From Chloroflexota bacterium (lineage in GTDB: Bacteria; Chloroflexota; Dehalococcoidia; UBA3495): DNA of 8,366 nucleotides. The stretch's first letter is position 1. Each line of letters begins with the position of its first letter. The notes under the pieces are model-generated. The model saw only the letters and a program-made list of their open reading frames with translations, was not told the origin of the DNA and ran no database searches. The position numbers and the translations under genes were made by a program. Shown here one piece after another: positions 5,989 through 8,366 of this stretch. The stretch covers positions 1 through 8,366 of the forward strand of contig JACZXN010000054.1 of the NCBI GenBank assembly GCA_022571575.1, in the 5' to 3' direction.

Positions 5989-7041
5989 ATGCTGGATGGC
6001 CTGAAAGCCAACAACAATCTTCGCATACTGGCGGCCGTCTCGGTTCGCACCAGGGTGCGGCTGGGCAACAACTTGGAACTCCTGATCAACCTGGCCGTGA
6101 TCGCGGCAGCCATGACGTTCATGGTGTATCAGGGGTCCGGGTTCGCCATCCGCATCATCCAGCTCTTCTCCATATTCGCCATACTGGCGATCAGCCTGAA
6201 CCTGGTCATCGGCTATACCGGACTTCTCTCCATCGCCCACGTGGCCTTCTTCGGCATCGGGGCCTATACCGTGGCCGTGTTGACCACCAGCCCGGCCTAC
6301 GAGCAGGTGCCCGGACACATTCGCCAATTCGAGTGGACCTTTTTCGCGGCGTTGCCGCTGGGCATGGCGCTGGCCGGGGCGGTGGCGCTGTTCGTGGGGG
6401 GTGTGCTAAGCCGGTTCCGCGACGACTTGTTCGTGCTGGTGTCCGTCGGGTTCGCCGTGATCGTTCACCGGGTTTTCCTCTTTTGGCAGCCCGTGACCAG
6501 GGGCCCCTTCGGCATCCACGCGATAGGCAAGCCCACTATCGGCGGCCTGGTCATCGACGGCAGACTGGAATTCATGGTCCTTTCCCTGGCCTTCTTGGCT
6601 CTGGTATTCCTGCTGGCCTGGCTGATCGTTCACTCTTCCTTTGGCCGGGTGCTGATGGCCATCCGAGAGGACGAACAGGCCATTGAGGTGTTCGGATACC
6701 GGTCCAGTATGTTCAAGCTCACGATCTGGGTTATCTCCGCGATGATGGCGGCCCTGGCCGGCGGCCTGATAGCCAGCGAACAGACCTTCATCGACCCGAA
6801 CTCCTTCCTGCTGCTGGAGTCGATCTTCCTGGTGTGCATCGTGATCCTCGGCGGACTGGGAACCCTGTGGGGGTCCCTGTTGGGGGCGCTGGTCTTCGTG
6901 CTTCTGAATGAAGGCATGCGGTTCCTGCCCTTCCTGCCCGACGCCCTCGTTGGGCAGGCGCGGTTGGCTGTCTTGGGGATGTTGATAGTCGCGCTCATGC
7001 TATTCAGGCCGCAAGGTTTGGTGGGTAAATTCAAGCTATGA
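5989..7041 (+). CDS. livM: HAAT-type ABC importer permease, LivM-like
   Basis: The second inner-membrane permease, 350 residues, within the usual LivM range. A polar N-terminal segment of about 30 residues precedes the first helix. The family signature NLVIGYTGLLSIAHVAFFG (71-89) is present, as are GRVLMAIREDEQAIEVFGY (219-237, the cytoplasmic loop expected to contact the ATPases), AALAGGL (254-260) and GGLGTLWGSLLGA (288-300). About 8-9 hydrophobic segments are visible. The ATG at 5989 has GAGG about 10 bases upstream, inside the end of livH. Its TGA stop overlaps the ATG of livG in the form ATGA, so the two are probably translationally coupled. It pairs with the LivH-like protein to make the translocation channel. 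Confidence 0.94.
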   Translation: MLDGLKANNNLRILAAVSVRTRVRLGNNLELLINLAVIAAAMTFMVYQGSGFAIRIIQLFSIFAILAISLNLVIGYTGLLSIAHVAFFGIGAYTVAVLTTSPAYEQVPGHIRQFEWTFFAALPLGMALAGAVALFVGGVLSRFRDDLFVLVSVGFAVIVHRVFLFWQPVTRGPFGIHAIGKPTIGGLVIDGRLEFMVLSLAFLALVFLLAWLIVHSSFGRVLMAIREDEQAIEVFGYRSSMFKLTIWVISAMMAALAGGLIASEQTFIDPNSFLLLESIFLVCIVILGGLGTLWGSLLGALVFVLLNEGMRFLPFLPDALVGQARLAVLGMLIVALMLFRPQGLVGKFKL

Positions 7042-7799
7042 ACAACGAGGACCAGGCAGATAGCCGCGACGCCGTTCTGGAGACCCAGGGTCTCGTAAAA
7101 CAGTTCGCCAGCGTTAAAGCCATCAATTACCTGTCCATCGCGGTCCCCAGGCATGGGATAACCAGCATCATCGGGCCCAATGGCTCCGGAAAATCGACCC
7201 TGATCAACGTGTTGAGCGGAACGTTGCCCATCGACGGTGGCATCGTGATCATCCAGGGGTCAGCCATGAGAGCGATCCTCCCCTACCACAGCCCGTCCCA
7301 CGGCGTAACCCGCACCTTTCAGGAGGTCCGCCTGTTCAACCAGATGACCGTGTGGGACAACCTGCTGGTCGTCCTCACCGAGCGAAGCGTCTTGAAAAGC
7401 CTGTTCGAGCGCAGCCGCTCCTCCCATCAAAACCGGGCGAAAGAACTTCTGGAGGCCGTTGGTCTGTGGGAGAAACGCAAGGACCAGGCCGAAAGCCTGT
7501 CCTACGGCCAGAGAAAGCTGCTGGAGGTGAGCCGGGCGCTGGCGATGGACGTGAGCATCTACCTGTTTGACGAGCCCTTCGCCGGCCTGTTCCCGGCGAT
7601 GCTCGAGCGTGTCGCCCAGCTTTTGGAGGGTCTGAAGCAGCAGGGCAAATCGATCATTTTCATCGAGCACAATATGGACCTGATCCGCCGGCTCTCCGAT
7701 TACACCTTCGTGTTGGACAGCGGCGAATTACTGGCGGAGGGTCCGGTGAACGAGGTGCTGGACCGGCCGGAAGTCATCGAGGCCTATCTGGGAACGTGA
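7038..7799 (+). CDS. livG: HAAT-type ABC importer ATPase, LivG-like
   Basis: A cytoplasmic ATPase of 253 residues, the normal LivG length. In order: Walker A GPNGSGKST (46-54), Q-loop TFQ with Gln95, signature LSYGQ (154-158), Walker B IYLFDEP (174-180) with catalytic Glu179, and H-loop His211 in FIEHNMD. LSYGQ instead of LSGGQ is usual in the LivG branch. The D-loop reads AGLFP where LivG proteins generally have AGLNP, a small variation. The C-terminal LDRPEVIEAYLG tail is characteristic of the Liv ATPases. The gene overlaps livM by four bases. It forms a heterodimer with the LivF-like ATPase to power uptake. Confidence 0.95.
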   Translation: MNNEDQADSRDAVLETQGLVKQFASVKAINYLSIAVPRHGITSIIGPNGSGKSTLINVLSGTLPIDGGIVIIQGSAMRAILPYHSPSHGVTRTFQEVRLFNQMTVWDNLLVVLTERSVLKSLFERSRSSHQNRAKELLEAVGLWEKRKDQAESLSYGQRKLLEVSRALAMDVSIYLFDEPFAGLFPAMLERVAQLLEGLKQQGKSIIFIEHNMDLIRRLSDYTFVLDSGELLAEGPVNEVLDRPEVIEAYLGT

Positions 7800-7814
7800 C
7801 GGGCGGGAATAAAC

Positions 7815-8366
7815 ATGCTCTTGGAACTTAAGGATATATCGGTCCATTACGGCGGCGTCGTGGCTTTGGACAGCGTTTCCCTTGGCGTCGGAGAAGGGGA
7901 GATCGTTGCGTTGATGGGTCCCAATGGGGCGGGGAAATCGACGGTCCTGAGAGCCATCTTCGGGCTGGCGCCGGTGGCGTCGGGGCGGATCTATTGGCGT
8001 CAACGGCCGCTGGAGTCCGCCTCCCATGAGATCGTGAAGCTGGGACTGGCCTTCGTGCCCCAGGGCCGGCGGGTGTTCACCCAGCTTACGATAGTGGAGA
8101 ACCTGGAGTTGGGCTGTCTTTACTTGAGCGACAAAGCCGAGAAACGGCGCCGTTTGGAAGAGGTCATGGAGCTGTTTCCGGTCTTGTATGAGAAACAGCG
8201 TGAAAAGGCCAGAGCGATGTCCGGCGGGGAGCAGCAGATGCTGGCCATCGGCCGCGGTCTGATGGCCAACCCGACAACGCTGCTATTGGATGAGCCGACG
8301 TTGGGCCTGTCGCCGATCATCGTTAAGGAAATGTTTGCCAAGATCGTGGAGATCAACGAGAGGCGG
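7815..8366 (+). CDS. livF: HAAT-type ABC importer ATPase, LivF-like (cut by right edge)
   Basis: The first 184 residues of a second ATPase; LivF proteins are near 235 residues, so about 50 are missing, including the H-loop histidine. Present are Walker A GPNGAGKST (35-43), Q-loop FVPQGRRVF with Gln83, signature MSGGEQQMLAIGR (135-147) and Walker B LLLDEP (156-161) followed by TLGLSP. FVPQGR and SGGEQQMLAIGR are characteristic of LivF rather than LivG. The ATG is 15 bases after the stop of livG, with only a weak GC-rich ribosome site, so coupling to upstream translation is likely. It is the last visible gene of the operon. Confidence 0.95.
   Translation, partial: MLLELKDISVHYGGVVALDSVSLGVGEGEIVALMGPNGAGKSTVLRAIFGLAPVASGRIYWRQRPLESASHEIVKLGLAFVPQGRRVFTQLTIVENLELGCLYLSDKAEKRRRLEEVMELFPVLYEKQREKARAMSGGEQQMLAIGRGLMANPTTLLLDEPTLGLSPIIVKEMFAKIVEINERR

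Noticed and set aside
4703..6004. A 433-residue open frame on the plus strand overlapping the LivH-like gene
   Set aside because: It is out of frame with livH over its whole length, Arg/Gly/His-rich, with no family motifs. Long shadow frames are common in GC-rich DNA.

Overview
This is a GC-rich bacterial window with two divergent gene blocks. The lipoprotein start of the binding protein (a short Lys/Arg n-region, a lipobox ending in Cys, then Gly-Gly-Asp-Asp and a Pro/Thr linker) and its Ala-rich repeat stalk resemble Chloroflexota proteins, perhaps of the SAR202/Dehalococcoidia type. That assignment is inference from style. No rRNA, tRNA, IS element or CRISPR array was seen.

Left block (minus strand, 1-2678): a 12-helix major facilitator transporter (1239-2525) lies upstream of the N-terminal part of an ATP-dependent hydantoinase/5-oxoprolinase A subunit (hyuA, running off the left edge). 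Each gene appears to have its own sigma70-type promoter. The two promoters share a 12-base block, a 7-base block and a 17-base spacer, which suggests co-expression. A perfect 14-base palindrome contains the stop codon of the transporter gene.

Centre (2526-2917): a divergent intergenic region. It carries the transporter promoter leftwards and a near-consensus promoter (TTGACA, 17 bases, TATATT) rightwards. A roughly 110-base leader with a hairpin leads into the next operon.

Right block (plus strand, 2918-8366): a complete hydrophobic/branched-chain amino acid-type (HAAT) ABC importer in the order binding lipoprotein, permease H, permease M, ATPase G, ATPase F. The last gene is cut by the right edge. 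A 13-bp intercistronic hairpin separates the binding protein from the permeases, as expected where the binding protein is made in excess. The permease and ATPase genes are tightly packed (livM and livG overlap by ATGA).

The two most unusual points are as follows. (1) The LivH-type permease has 462 residues instead of about 300, and its extra length reads as a gapless 62-residue periodicity (three copies, 119-180, 181-242, 243-304), suggesting an ancient duplication of a two-helix module. (2) The binding protein carries an Ala-rich stalk of about 95 residues with an 18-residue tandem repeat between the lipid anchor and the ligand-binding domain.

Working model (inference): the ABC importer, and possibly the MFS carrier, move an amino-acid-like or cyclic amide compound. 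The hydantoinase/oxoprolinase would open such a ring inside the cell. The actual substrate cannot be read from the sequence.
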